From: Novosphingobium sp. PP1Y
GTDB taxonomy: Bacteria > Pseudomonadota > Alphaproteobacteria > Sphingomonadales > Sphingomonadaceae
Assembly (NCBI RefSeq): GCF_000253255.1
Contig: NC_015580.1
Location: 2,803,001-2,867,000, forward strand
DNA: 64,000 bases
Direction of reading: 5' to 3'
Position 1 is the first letter of the stretch, and each line of letters opens with the position of its first letter. Below the pieces are notes generated by a model, which saw only the letters and a program-made list of their open reading frames with translations, did not search any database and was not told where the DNA came from. Positions 1 to 7,645 of this stretch are shown one piece after another. A program made the position numbers and the translations under genes.

Positions 1-85
1 CGGGGGGTCGGGCCTTTCCGGCCTCCCCTCATCGCAACCGGACTCCTTCGCCAGCGCTTGCGAGGGAGCTGCTTCTGCAGGGCTC

Positions 86-874
86 ATGGCGCGGGCGGCG
101 GAACCTGTGACCAGCAAGGCGGCAGCGTTGCTGGGCGGCGCGCCGAGCAGGCTTGAACTGATCTCAATGCAGCAGTCGTCTCGCACCGGGCAAGCGTCGC
201 AGGCGCTGGTGACGGCGCCGATCGCACCGGCTGCCGGGGGACTGCGCTGCGCAGCCCTGACCCAGTCGCGCACATTGCCGGCGATCTACTCAGCGACGAG
301 CCGTGCCTCGGCCGATCCGGAGAATTTTCTCGGCAGCGCCCGCCTGCCGCTGCGCCATACGACTTTCGATGCGCAGTGGGACCGGGTGCGCCGCGCCGGA
401 TTGCCTGGCCGTTCCGTCGCGGCCATGGCCGCGCGCTCCGGCGCCGGGGCGAGCGAAATGACGCTGTCGGCAGTCAATGCCTGGTCCAACCGGCATATCC
501 GCTACCGCGAGGACAGCGAGATCTACGGCAAGTCCGACTACTGGGCGACCGCCAGCGCGACCCTCAAGCGCGGCGCCGGGGACTGCGAGGACATCGCGAT
601 CTTCAAGATGCAGGCGCTTGCCGCACTGGGCGTGCCGCGTTCCGACATGTACCTGACGATCGCGCGCGATACCGTGCGCAATGCCGATCATGCCCTGCTC
701 GTCGTGAAGCTGGAAGGCCGCTACTGGGTGCTCGACAATGCGACCGACAAGCTGCTCGACGGCGCTATGAGCTACGACTACCGGCCGATCATGTCGTTCA
801 GCACCAGCGGCAAGTGGCTGCACGGCTATACCCGCCAACCGGAACAGGCCCCGACGCTTATCGCCGCACGCTGA
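86..874 (+). CDS. LapG-like bacterial transglutaminase-like cysteine protease (BTLCP), probably 5'-truncated by the window edge
   Basis: Predicted periplasmic cysteine protease of the LapG/BTLCP family, which cuts the N-terminus of giant type I-secreted adhesins and releases them from the surface. Counting from the ATG at 86, the catalytic triad is Cys167 (GAGDCEDIAIFKM), His202 (NADHALLVVKL) and Asp217 (WVLDNATDKL); the spacing fits LapG. The reading frame stays open to the left edge and no signal peptide is visible after the ATG at 86. The true start, with an export signal, is therefore probably outside the window. The gene converges on the secretion operon that ends at 897, whose adhesin carries a LapG-type cleavage motif. 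Family assignment is firm; the substrate is inferred from context. Confidence 0.85.
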   Translation: MARAAEPVTSKAAALLGGAPSRLELISMQQSSRTGQASQALVTAPIAPAAGGLRCAALTQSRTLPAIYSATSRASADPENFLGSARLPLRHTTFDAQWDRVRRAGLPGRSVAAMAARSGAGASEMTLSAVNAWSNRHIRYREDSEIYGKSDYWATASATLKRGAGDCEDIAIFKMQALAALGVPRSDMYLTIARDTVRNADHALLVVKLEGRYWVLDNATDKLLDGAMSYDYRPIMSFSTSGKWLHGYTRQPEQAPTLIAAR

Positions 875-896
875 ACGCGCCCGCCCAGCGTGAAAA

Positions 897-2183
897 TCAG
901 CGCTCGGTGAGAGCCTCGTCGAAGGCGCGCAGGACCGGCTTGAACAGGTAGGTCAGGATGCTCTTGCGCCCCGTCACGATTTCCACGTCGCAGATCATGC
1001 CCGGCATGATCGGCAGCCGCGTCCCGTTCTTGACGATGAACGCCTTGTCGGTTTCCACCATCACACTGTAGTAGGCCTTGCGCTCGACGTCGTCGTAGAT
1101 GCTGTCCGCGCTGATGTTGCGCACGCGGCCCGTCAGCCCGCCATAGATGGAGAAGTCGTAGGCGGTGACCTTGACGTTGGCAGGATCGCCCACCTTGATG
1201 AAGGCGATGTCCTTGGGATCGACGCGCGCTTCCACCAACAGCTTTTCGCCCACCGGCACGATCTGCATGAGCTTTTCGCCCGCATTCACAAAGCCGCCGA
1301 CCGTGGTGACCTGCACATCGTTGATGTAGCCGGTCGCGGGCGCACGCAATTCGTTGCGCTCTAGGCGGGCCTCGGCGCCCTTGATCGTCTCTTCGTTGAC
1401 CGCGATCTTGGTGGTGATCTCGCTGCGCTCGTTGAGCGCTTCCTGCTGGAAATCGAGGCGGGCCTGCCGCAGCTGCGCCTCGGCTTCGCGGATCGCCGCC
1501 TGCGCCCGGCCGACGCCCTGCCGCGCTGCGGAGAGCCGCCCCTGCGTGTCGACAAGATCGCGCTGGGCAGTCAGCAGTTCGGTCTTGGGGACGATGCCCT
1601 TCTGCGCAAGCGGGGTGAGCATGTTGACCTGGTCCTGCGCCAGCTTCGCGCTGTTCTGGAGCGAGGCGACCGTTGCCTGGCCCTCCTGCAGATCGCGGCG
1701 ACGCTGATCTACTTGCGCAACAAGGGCGTTCTGGCGGCTCTGCGCGGCGGCGCGGCGCACGTCGGCAAGGCGTGCTTCCTCGGCGCAGATCGTGCCTTCG
1801 CCGCAGGTGCTTTCCGTACCGGTGCCCTCCCCTTCCAGACGATCGGCCCGCGCGGCAAGGCGCTCGTTTTCTGCCTGCAACTGACCCAGCGCGGAAGAAG
1901 ACTGGGAATCGTCGAGACGGACGAGCAACTGGCCCTTCTTCACCATCTGGCCGGGCCGCACGAGGATCGACAGCACCGTGGCCGGGCTGGCCGCCTGGAC
2001 GAGCTGGGCCTTGCTGGACGGCACGACCTTGCCCATGCCGCGGGTCACTTCGTCGACGCGGGCAAGCCCGGCCCAGACGAACAGCACCAGCAGGGCAACG
2101 CCGCACAGGACAATCAGCCTGCGGCTGGCATCCCAGTCGTCGTAACCGATCCGCTGCCTGAAAGACGAAATCATGGCGTTCAT
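897..2183 (-). CDS. HlyD/LapC-type periplasmic adaptor of the type I secretion system
   Basis: Membrane fusion protein of 428 residues linking the inner-membrane ABC transporter to the TolC-like channel. A short cytoplasmic N-terminus is followed by one membrane helix at about residues 24-42 (RLIVLCGVALLVLFVWAGL). Then come a lipoyl half (VLSILVRPGQMVKKGQLLV), a long Gln/Ala/Arg-rich coiled-coil hairpin, the second lipoyl half (LRAPATGYINDV) and a beta-barrel ending PGMICDVEIVTGRKSILTYL, typical of HlyD/LapC. The ATG at 2183 overlaps the TGA of the upstream cell-wall hydrolase gene (ATGA), and an AAGGA lies about 12 bases upstream. It is the last gene of the adhesin secretion operon. Confidence 0.92.
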   Translation of the reverse strand: MNAMISSFRQRIGYDDWDASRRLIVLCGVALLVLFVWAGLARVDEVTRGMGKVVPSSKAQLVQAASPATVLSILVRPGQMVKKGQLLVRLDDSQSSSALGQLQAENERLAARADRLEGEGTGTESTCGEGTICAEEARLADVRRAAAQSRQNALVAQVDQRRRDLQEGQATVASLQNSAKLAQDQVNMLTPLAQKGIVPKTELLTAQRDLVDTQGRLSAARQGVGRAQAAIREAEAQLRQARLDFQQEALNERSEITTKIAVNEETIKGAEARLERNELRAPATGYINDVQVTTVGGFVNAGEKLMQIVPVGEKLLVEARVDPKDIAFIKVGDPANVKVTAYDFSIYGGLTGRVRNISADSIYDDVERKAYYSVMVETDKAFIVKNGTRLPIMPGMICDVEIVTGRKSILTYLFKPVLRAFDEALTER

Positions 2184-3289
2184 CGTGCGAGCACTATCCT
2201 TGACGGCGCGGATGCCGTTTCCATCCCCGGTTCGACAGCCTGCGACTGGGCCAACGTGCTGGCCGCGATGGCGGACTGGTACTTCGAGCTGGCCGACACC
2301 GGATCGGGGATCGAGAGGCGCCATTGCTTGGTTGTATCGATGCGCCCGCCGACGTCGTTGGCGGCATGGCGGTCGGTGACGGCCGGCGGGACGGTCAGGC
2401 CCGGCGCCGGTGCGGGCTCGACCAGCGGCTGCGATGCGGCAAGCAGGCGCGCGCGCAAACCTTCGTAATCGAGCGCCGGAATGCGCTCGACCCCGCTGTA
2501 GGCGCTGGTGAACAGCGCACGCTGGCCCCACTTGCCGTGAAGGCGATAGAAGATGTGGCGGCCGATCTTGTCGATCTTGGCAAGGGTGAAGGCCCACTTG
2601 GGCAGGACGTAATCGGCGTGGTAGTTGGTAGCGGTGCCGACGCTGGCCTCGACGCGTCCGGCAAGGGCCTCGCGCGCGACTTCCTGAGCCTCGGCCCAAA
2701 GCGATGCCATGGGCGCGCGAAGCAGCGCACCGTCGCAGGTGAAGCTGAACTGGCACCCGGTCGTGCGCTGCGAGCCCTCATAGACGACGCCGCAGACGCT
2801 GTTCGGATAGGCGGGATGGCGCACCCGGTTGAGCACGACCTGTGCCACGGCCCGCCTGCCCTCCAGCGGTTCGCGGGCGGCCTCGTAATAAACCGCCTGG
2901 GTCATGCATTTCAGCGCCGTGCGATAGGCAGCACCGGAAGTGCCGTGCAGGACGAAGCTGGCCGCGCTTTCCACCGGGAGGCCCGAGACGGCGATCGCGG
3001 CATTGCGCTGTTCGGCCTCGCTGCCTTCGACGAGGATCTGCGACTTGTCGTCCACCGTCATGGCTTCGACTTCGCGCAGTTGTTCGGCAGGTACGATGAC
3101 TGGCGCCGGTTCGTTCGCGCCAAGGCCGAAGATGCTGCGCAGCTCGGGAACCTGCGTGCAGGCGACGAGGCCAAGGAGGACGACGCCGCCAAGCGCCGCC
3201 ATCATCGCGCGCCTGGCGCGCACCGGGGCAGCGTGCGCACGTGTGCGCTGCATTCCATGCCCTGCGATAGAGGCAGCTGCGGCGTTCAC
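2180..3289 (-). CDS. SleB-like cell wall hydrolase (Hydrolase_2 family), lipoprotein-like
   Basis: Predicted peptidoglycan hydrolase of 369 residues. The N-terminus has a hydrophobic segment ending in a possible lipobox (VVLLGLVAC, Cys near residue 44). The catalytic domain begins near residue 125 and shows the SleB/CwlJ signature: ALKCMTQAVYYEAAREP (catalytic Glu in YYEA), then AVAQVVLNRVRHPAYPNSVCGVVY, CQFSFTCDG and TNYHADYVLPKW. It starts with GTG overlapping the stop of the ABC transporter (GTGA) and its own stop overlaps the hlyD start (ATGA), so translation is coupled on both sides. An inference from context is that it opens the peptidoglycan for assembly of the secretion machine. The C-terminal 100 residues are Pro/Ala-rich and not recognised. 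Confidence 0.88.
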   Translation of the reverse strand: MNAAAASIAGHGMQRTRAHAAPVRARRAMMAALGGVVLLGLVACTQVPELRSIFGLGANEPAPVIVPAEQLREVEAMTVDDKSQILVEGSEAEQRNAAIAVSGLPVESAASFVLHGTSGAAYRTALKCMTQAVYYEAAREPLEGRRAVAQVVLNRVRHPAYPNSVCGVVYEGSQRTTGCQFSFTCDGALLRAPMASLWAEAQEVAREALAGRVEASVGTATNYHADYVLPKWAFTLAKIDKIGRHIFYRLHGKWGQRALFTSAYSGVERIPALDYEGLRARLLAASQPLVEPAPAPGLTVPPAVTDRHAANDVGGRIDTTKQWRLSIPDPVSASSKYQSAIAASTLAQSQAVEPGMETASAPSRIVLAR

Positions 3290-5427
3290 GATCTGGCTCC
3301 CATGCCTGCCGACGCAATGATCTCGTCGCGCGGACCGTCAGCGACGATCCGCCCCCTGTCCAGCACGATCAGGCGTTTGCAGATCGAGAAAAGTGCCGGT
3401 CTGTGGGTCGCGACAACAAGTGTCTGCGAAGGTGACAGGGATTGGGACAGGCGCTCGACGAAAAGTTGCTCGGTCTGGCTATCCATGGCGCCGGTCGGCT
3501 CATCGAGGAACAGCAGTCGTGAGGGCTTCACCATGGCCCGGGCAAGCGACAGGAACGCCCGTTGCCCGCCGGAAAGCTGGACGCCGGATTCGCCGACCGG
3601 ACGATCGAAACCGCTGGCATCTCGCGAGAGAAACTCGTCCGCCCCCACCTGCCGCAAGGCGCGAAGAAGGTCCTCGTCATGCACGATACCGGCCCCGATC
3701 GCGAGGTTGTCCTTGATCGAGCCGCTGAACAGCACGGCATCCTGCCCCACGAAGCGATAGGCGTTGCGCAGGTCCTGCGGCCGGTATTGGCGGCTGTCGA
3801 TCCCGTCGATCAGCATGGAGCCGGCGGTGGGCTGGTAGAGACCGCAGATCACCCGGCCCAGCGTCGACTTGCCCGAGGCGACCTTGCCGATGATGGCGAT
3901 GCGGTCGCCCTCGTTGATCGTCAGGTTGATCCCGGCGAGCGAGGGGATCGAGGCCTGCGGATAAGTGAATTCGAGATCCTCGGTGCGGACATTGGCACTG
4001 CGCACTTCGGGGGTCAGCGAAGCGCTGCCCATCGTGCGCTCATCCTCTTCGAGCCAGACCTGCTGCAGCGAATCCAGCACCTTGCGCGCCTGCTGGCTGC
4101 GGGTGAGCAGAAAGGCCAACTGCGCGGCAGGAGAAAGCGAACGGGTCGAAAGCATGACGATGGCGATGATCGAGCCCATCGTGATCTTGCCCGCGTCGAA
4201 CAGGTAGTATCCGCCGATGACAAGGCTGATGCTGGTAACTTGCTGGAAGGTGGAAGCCAGCGAGATCGCCGCGGAACTGACGTCGCGCAGACGGCGCTGC
4301 GAATGGGCGCCTGCTTCGGCAAGCTGACGCCAGCGGCCGAGCATCACGCCTTCGCCCGACAGGCTCTTGAGCGTTTCGATACCGGAGATCGATTCCACCA
4401 GGAGCGTCTGCTGTAGCCCGTTGTCGACTTGCGCATCGAGCGCGGCGCTGCTGACCTTGCGCTGCAGGCGCAGGCCGAAGATCGCCATGCACGCCGCCCC
4501 GATCAGCGGCACCATCGCCAGCCAGCCCGCGATATAGGCGATCACCGCCAGGAACAGGACGAGGAAGGCCATGTCTGCGACAAGGACAATGGTCGTCGAG
4601 GCGTAGAAATCGCGCACCAGCGAGAATTCGGAGACGCGCGCCACGAGGTTGCCGGTGTGGCCCTTGCGCCCGGCGAGCGGCGAGGACAACACCTTGGAAT
4701 AGATCTTCTGCGACAGCTTCAGGTCGAGATCGCGCCCGATCTGGTCCAGCACGCGGGTCCGCGCACGCCGGATCATGAAATCCATGGCAAAGGCGATCAG
4801 TACGCCTGCCGCCAGCACCCACAAGGTGGCCTGCGCGCGGTTGGGGATGACACGGTCGTAAACGTTCATCGAGAACAGCGGGTAGGACAACGCCAGCACG
4901 TTGACGATAACGGAGGCCACCATCACCGGCCAGAACTGGCCGCGCAGCTTGTACAGCTCGCTCCAGAACCAGTGGCTCTTGGCCCGCTCCTGCCAAGGCG
5001 CCCCAGCTTCCCGCGCGCTCGAGGAATCTCCGAAGACGGTGGCCATCCAGCCATCGTAGCGTTCGGCAAGTGCCGCTACCGGCTCCCAGCTTTCACTGCG
5101 GGTTTCCGGACGCCAGACCCGTGCATCCGCGTCCTTCACCTCGTGAATGACGGCGACCTGGCCCCCTTCGAAGGAGACGATGGCCGGGTAGAACTCCGGC
5201 TTGGTCGGCAACCTGGTGCGACGCGAGGCGTCGCAGTTGAGGCCCAGCAACTCCAACGCCGCTTCGGCCTGGTGACGCGGCAGGTAGCCTTGCGCATTGC
5301 GCGCCAGCGAGGAGAACATGACCGGCGCGCAGGAGACGCCGGCCTTTTCCGCCATGCGGGCAATGCACGCGACGAGAAAGTCTTCCTCGCCGCGCTTCAC
5401 TTCCGTTGCTTCGAACATTACGCTCAT
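3286..5427 (-). CDS. Type I secretion ABC transporter/permease (LapB/HlyB type) with a degenerate C39-like domain
   Basis: Inner-membrane export ATPase of 713 residues. Residues 1-130 resemble the C39 peptidase-like domain but lack the Cys-containing active-site motif, as in HlyB and LapB, so it should bind substrate without cutting it. An ABC transporter membrane domain follows (about residues 160-430, with SYPLFSMNVYDRVIPN). The nucleotide-binding domain has Walker A GKVASGKST, signature LSGGQRAFLSLARAM, Walker B LLFLDEPTGAMD and a switch His (ATHRP). It lies 64 bases downstream of the TolC-like gene and overlaps the next gene by four bases (GTGA). The expected substrate is the giant adhesin encoded upstream. 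Confidence 0.93.
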   Translation of the reverse strand: MSVMFEATEVKRGEEDFLVACIARMAEKAGVSCAPVMFSSLARNAQGYLPRHQAEAALELLGLNCDASRRTRLPTKPEFYPAIVSFEGGQVAVIHEVKDADARVWRPETRSESWEPVAALAERYDGWMATVFGDSSSAREAGAPWQERAKSHWFWSELYKLRGQFWPVMVASVIVNVLALSYPLFSMNVYDRVIPNRAQATLWVLAAGVLIAFAMDFMIRRARTRVLDQIGRDLDLKLSQKIYSKVLSSPLAGRKGHTGNLVARVSEFSLVRDFYASTTIVLVADMAFLVLFLAVIAYIAGWLAMVPLIGAACMAIFGLRLQRKVSSAALDAQVDNGLQQTLLVESISGIETLKSLSGEGVMLGRWRQLAEAGAHSQRRLRDVSSAAISLASTFQQVTSISLVIGGYYLFDAGKITMGSIIAIVMLSTRSLSPAAQLAFLLTRSQQARKVLDSLQQVWLEEDERTMGSASLTPEVRSANVRTEDLEFTYPQASIPSLAGINLTINEGDRIAIIGKVASGKSTLGRVICGLYQPTAGSMLIDGIDSRQYRPQDLRNAYRFVGQDAVLFSGSIKDNLAIGAGIVHDEDLLRALRQVGADEFLSRDASGFDRPVGESGVQLSGGQRAFLSLARAMVKPSRLLFLDEPTGAMDSQTEQLFVERLSQSLSPSQTLVVATHRPALFSICKRLIVLDRGRIVADGPRDEIIASAGMGARS

Positions 5428-5491
5428 CCAGGGGGGCGAGAACCGCCCCCGTTAGCCACTGCCGTCAATCGCCGCGCCGCCATGCGCAGGG

Positions 5492-6889
5492 TCAGGGATA
5501 GGTGCGGTACTGTGTCTCGGCCGGATTGGGCGGACCGTAGTGGAAGCGGTCCCGCTCGTTCATACCGGCCCCGGCACCTGCCGGCACGTTGATCGTGGTG
5601 AGGAAGCGATTGGTCGCGGCCAGCACCTGATAACGGGCGAACATTTCCGAGAAACGCGCGGTTTCGAGCCGGACCTGCACGTTGTAGCGCGTGTTTTGCG
5701 CATCGAGCACGTCGAGCAGCGAACGACGCCCGACGTTGAACTGGCTGCGGTAGGAGAGCAGCAGGTCATCCGACACGCGGCTCTGGTTGCCCAGCTGTTC
5801 ACCGATGCGCCCTTGCGTCTGCAGGGTGGTCCAGGCGGTCTGGACGTCCTCTTCGGCTTCGCGGGTCACCTGGTAGAGCCGATAGCGCGCTTCGCTCGCG
5901 CGGCGCACCATCTCCTGGTAGTTGGCGCGGTTGATACCGCCGTCGAACACGTTCCAGCGCAGGAAAACGCGGGCCTGCACATCCTTGGTGGAACCGCGGA
6001 AACCGTCGATGTCCTCACCGGCGCGGCCGTTCAGGTCCACGCCGATCTTGGGGAAACCGTCGCCGCGCACGCTGTCGGCCAGTGCCCCTGCAGCATCGAC
6101 GTCCGCCGCCGCTTCCTTGACCAGCGGATTTTCAGTGCGGGCCATCCCGACCGCCTCGCTGAGGGTGGCCGGCAAGCCTTCCGCCAGTTCGGGCGGCATC
6201 GTGACATTGTCGATGTCGAGACCGGTCAGCCGACGCAGCTTGATCTTCGCTTCCGTCAGGTCCTGCTCGGCTTCCGACTGGCGGACGAGCGCGGCCTGCA
6301 GTCGTTCTTCCGATTGCTGCTGGTCGGCGATCGAGATCGATCCCTGTTCCACTCCAGTCGTCAGATCGTTCACCAGCGAACGGTGAAACGCCACGTTATC
6401 CTCGCTCGCGGCAACGATGCGCTGCTGGAGGAGGATATCGAGGTACTGACGCGCGACCTGAAGGGCGATGTATTCAGAACGTTCGACCACCCGAAGCGAG
6501 GCACCGTCGACGCGCGCTGCCTGGCGCAGCAGTTCTCCGCGACGGCGACCGAAGTCGAGGGCAACCCATTCCGCACGCACTTCGGCGCTCAGCGGATAAA
6601 GTTCCTGCCCGGCAATGCCGAGCGAACGGCGGGTCCTGTTCTCAAGGTGGCGCCAGCCTGCCGATGCCTCGACATCGACGCGCGGGGCATAAAGGCCCTG
6701 CGCCTGCTTGCGCTCGAACTGGATGGCCTCGGTATTATACTGGGCCTGCGCCACCTCGGGGTTCGAATTGACCGCCACGACTATGGCATCGCGCAGGCTC
6801 ACCGGGCCGGCCGACTGCGCCAGCGCCACCGAAGCCGTTCCGGACAAAAGGACCGCAATCCCCGCCGCGATGGTTCTATCGTACAACAT
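5492..6889 (-). CDS. TolC/LapE-type outer membrane channel of the type I secretion system
   Basis: Outer membrane efflux protein of 465 residues forming the exit duct of the secretion system. The N-terminus is a signal peptide (hydrophobic IAAGIAVLLSGTASVALAQ). The mature part contains the two OEP repeats typical of TolC family members: SLRDAIVVAVNSNPEVAQAQ at the start, FLRWNVFDGGINRANYQEM in the second half and GRRSLLDVLDAQNTRYN near the end. The ATG at 6889 was chosen because GAGAGG lies about 8 bases upstream. A GTG at 6910 overlapping the stop of the OmpA-like gene is the alternative. It lies between the OmpA-like and ABC transporter genes in the operon. Confidence 0.92.
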   Translation of the reverse strand: MLYDRTIAAGIAVLLSGTASVALAQSAGPVSLRDAIVVAVNSNPEVAQAQYNTEAIQFERKQAQGLYAPRVDVEASAGWRHLENRTRRSLGIAGQELYPLSAEVRAEWVALDFGRRRGELLRQAARVDGASLRVVERSEYIALQVARQYLDILLQQRIVAASEDNVAFHRSLVNDLTTGVEQGSISIADQQQSEERLQAALVRQSEAEQDLTEAKIKLRRLTGLDIDNVTMPPELAEGLPATLSEAVGMARTENPLVKEAAADVDAAGALADSVRGDGFPKIGVDLNGRAGEDIDGFRGSTKDVQARVFLRWNVFDGGINRANYQEMVRRASEARYRLYQVTREAEEDVQTAWTTLQTQGRIGEQLGNQSRVSDDLLLSYRSQFNVGRRSLLDVLDAQNTRYNVQVRLETARFSEMFARYQVLAATNRFLTTINVPAGAGAGMNERDRFHYGPPNPAETQYRTYP

Positions 6890-6906
6890 CTTCACACCTC
6901 TCCCGG

Positions 6907-7617
6907 TCACTCGACCGTAATCTCAACGCGGCGGTTCTGGAGTTCGCGAACCCCATCCGCCGTCGGCACACGCGGGTTGCTTTCACCGAACGCCTGCGTG
7001 GACAAATTGGCCGTCGTGCCATGCGACACGAGGTAGTCGCGCACGGCATCGGCCCGGCGCGTCGAAAGCCCCATGTTATAGCGGTCGCTTCCCGAACGAT
7101 CCGTATATCCGTCTATCCGGATCGCAGCCCCGCCGCAGCCTGCGGTCGAAGACACGGTCGAATCGAGGATCGTCGCCGCGTCGGGCGAAATCATGCTGCT
7201 GTCCCAGTCGAAGAACACGATGTAGGGCCCGGGCAGGCACGGTGCCTCGGCGACCGGCGGCTGCGGGGCAGCGGCTTCCTGCGACACCATCTGCGGCTGG
7301 GTCATGCGGCGATAGGCCTCGTCGCACTTGCCGATGCTGACGGGGTCCTTGGTCCCGCTTTTCAGGAAACCCATGGCAATGCCGCATTGCGCCTTGGCCT
7401 GCGAAGCCCACATGTAGGCCGGCGTATCGGCCGAAACGACGCTCGCGTCGCCGGTCTGCGCCAGAGCCGCGTCGTATCGCGTGCGGATCTCGCTCTTGAG
7501 CTCCCCCTTGCCCAGCGACATCAGGTCCGATTGCTGGTCCTGTGCCGAAGCCGCCACCGGGACCAGACATCCAGCCAGCGCGAATGCCGCCAGAGGCCCC
7601 TTCCAATTGCCCGTCAT
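6907..7617 (-). CDS. OmpA-family outer membrane/peptidoglycan-binding protein
   Basis: Secreted protein of about 236 residues with a signal peptide (PLAAFALAGCLVPVAASAQ), a short helical region and a C-terminal OmpA-like domain. The OmpA domain shows IRIDGYTDRSGSDRYNMGLS, TRRADAVRDYL and FGESNPRVP followed by LQNRRVEI, the usual peptidoglycan-contact region with its Asp and Arg. GAGGGG sits 6 bases before the ATG at 7617; an in-frame ATG at 7623 has no spacing to that site. The gene sits directly after the adhesin and before the TolC-like gene, so it could tie the secretion channel or the adhesin to the cell wall (inference). Confidence 0.88.
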   Translation of the reverse strand: MTGNWKGPLAAFALAGCLVPVAASAQDQQSDLMSLGKGELKSEIRTRYDAALAQTGDASVVSADTPAYMWASQAKAQCGIAMGFLKSGTKDPVSIGKCDEAYRRMTQPQMVSQEAAAPQPPVAEAPCLPGPYIVFFDWDSSMISPDAATILDSTVSSTAGCGGAAIRIDGYTDRSGSDRYNMGLSTRRADAVRDYLVSHGTTANLSTQAFGESNPRVPTADGVRELQNRRVEITVE

Positions 7618-7645
7618 TTTCATCCCCTCGATATCCCGGGTCGCG

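Noticed and set aside
874..897. A terminator between the LapG-like gene and hlyD
   Set aside because: Only a 6-base inverted pair (ACGCTG/CAGCGT) with no T-run, partly inside the coding end.
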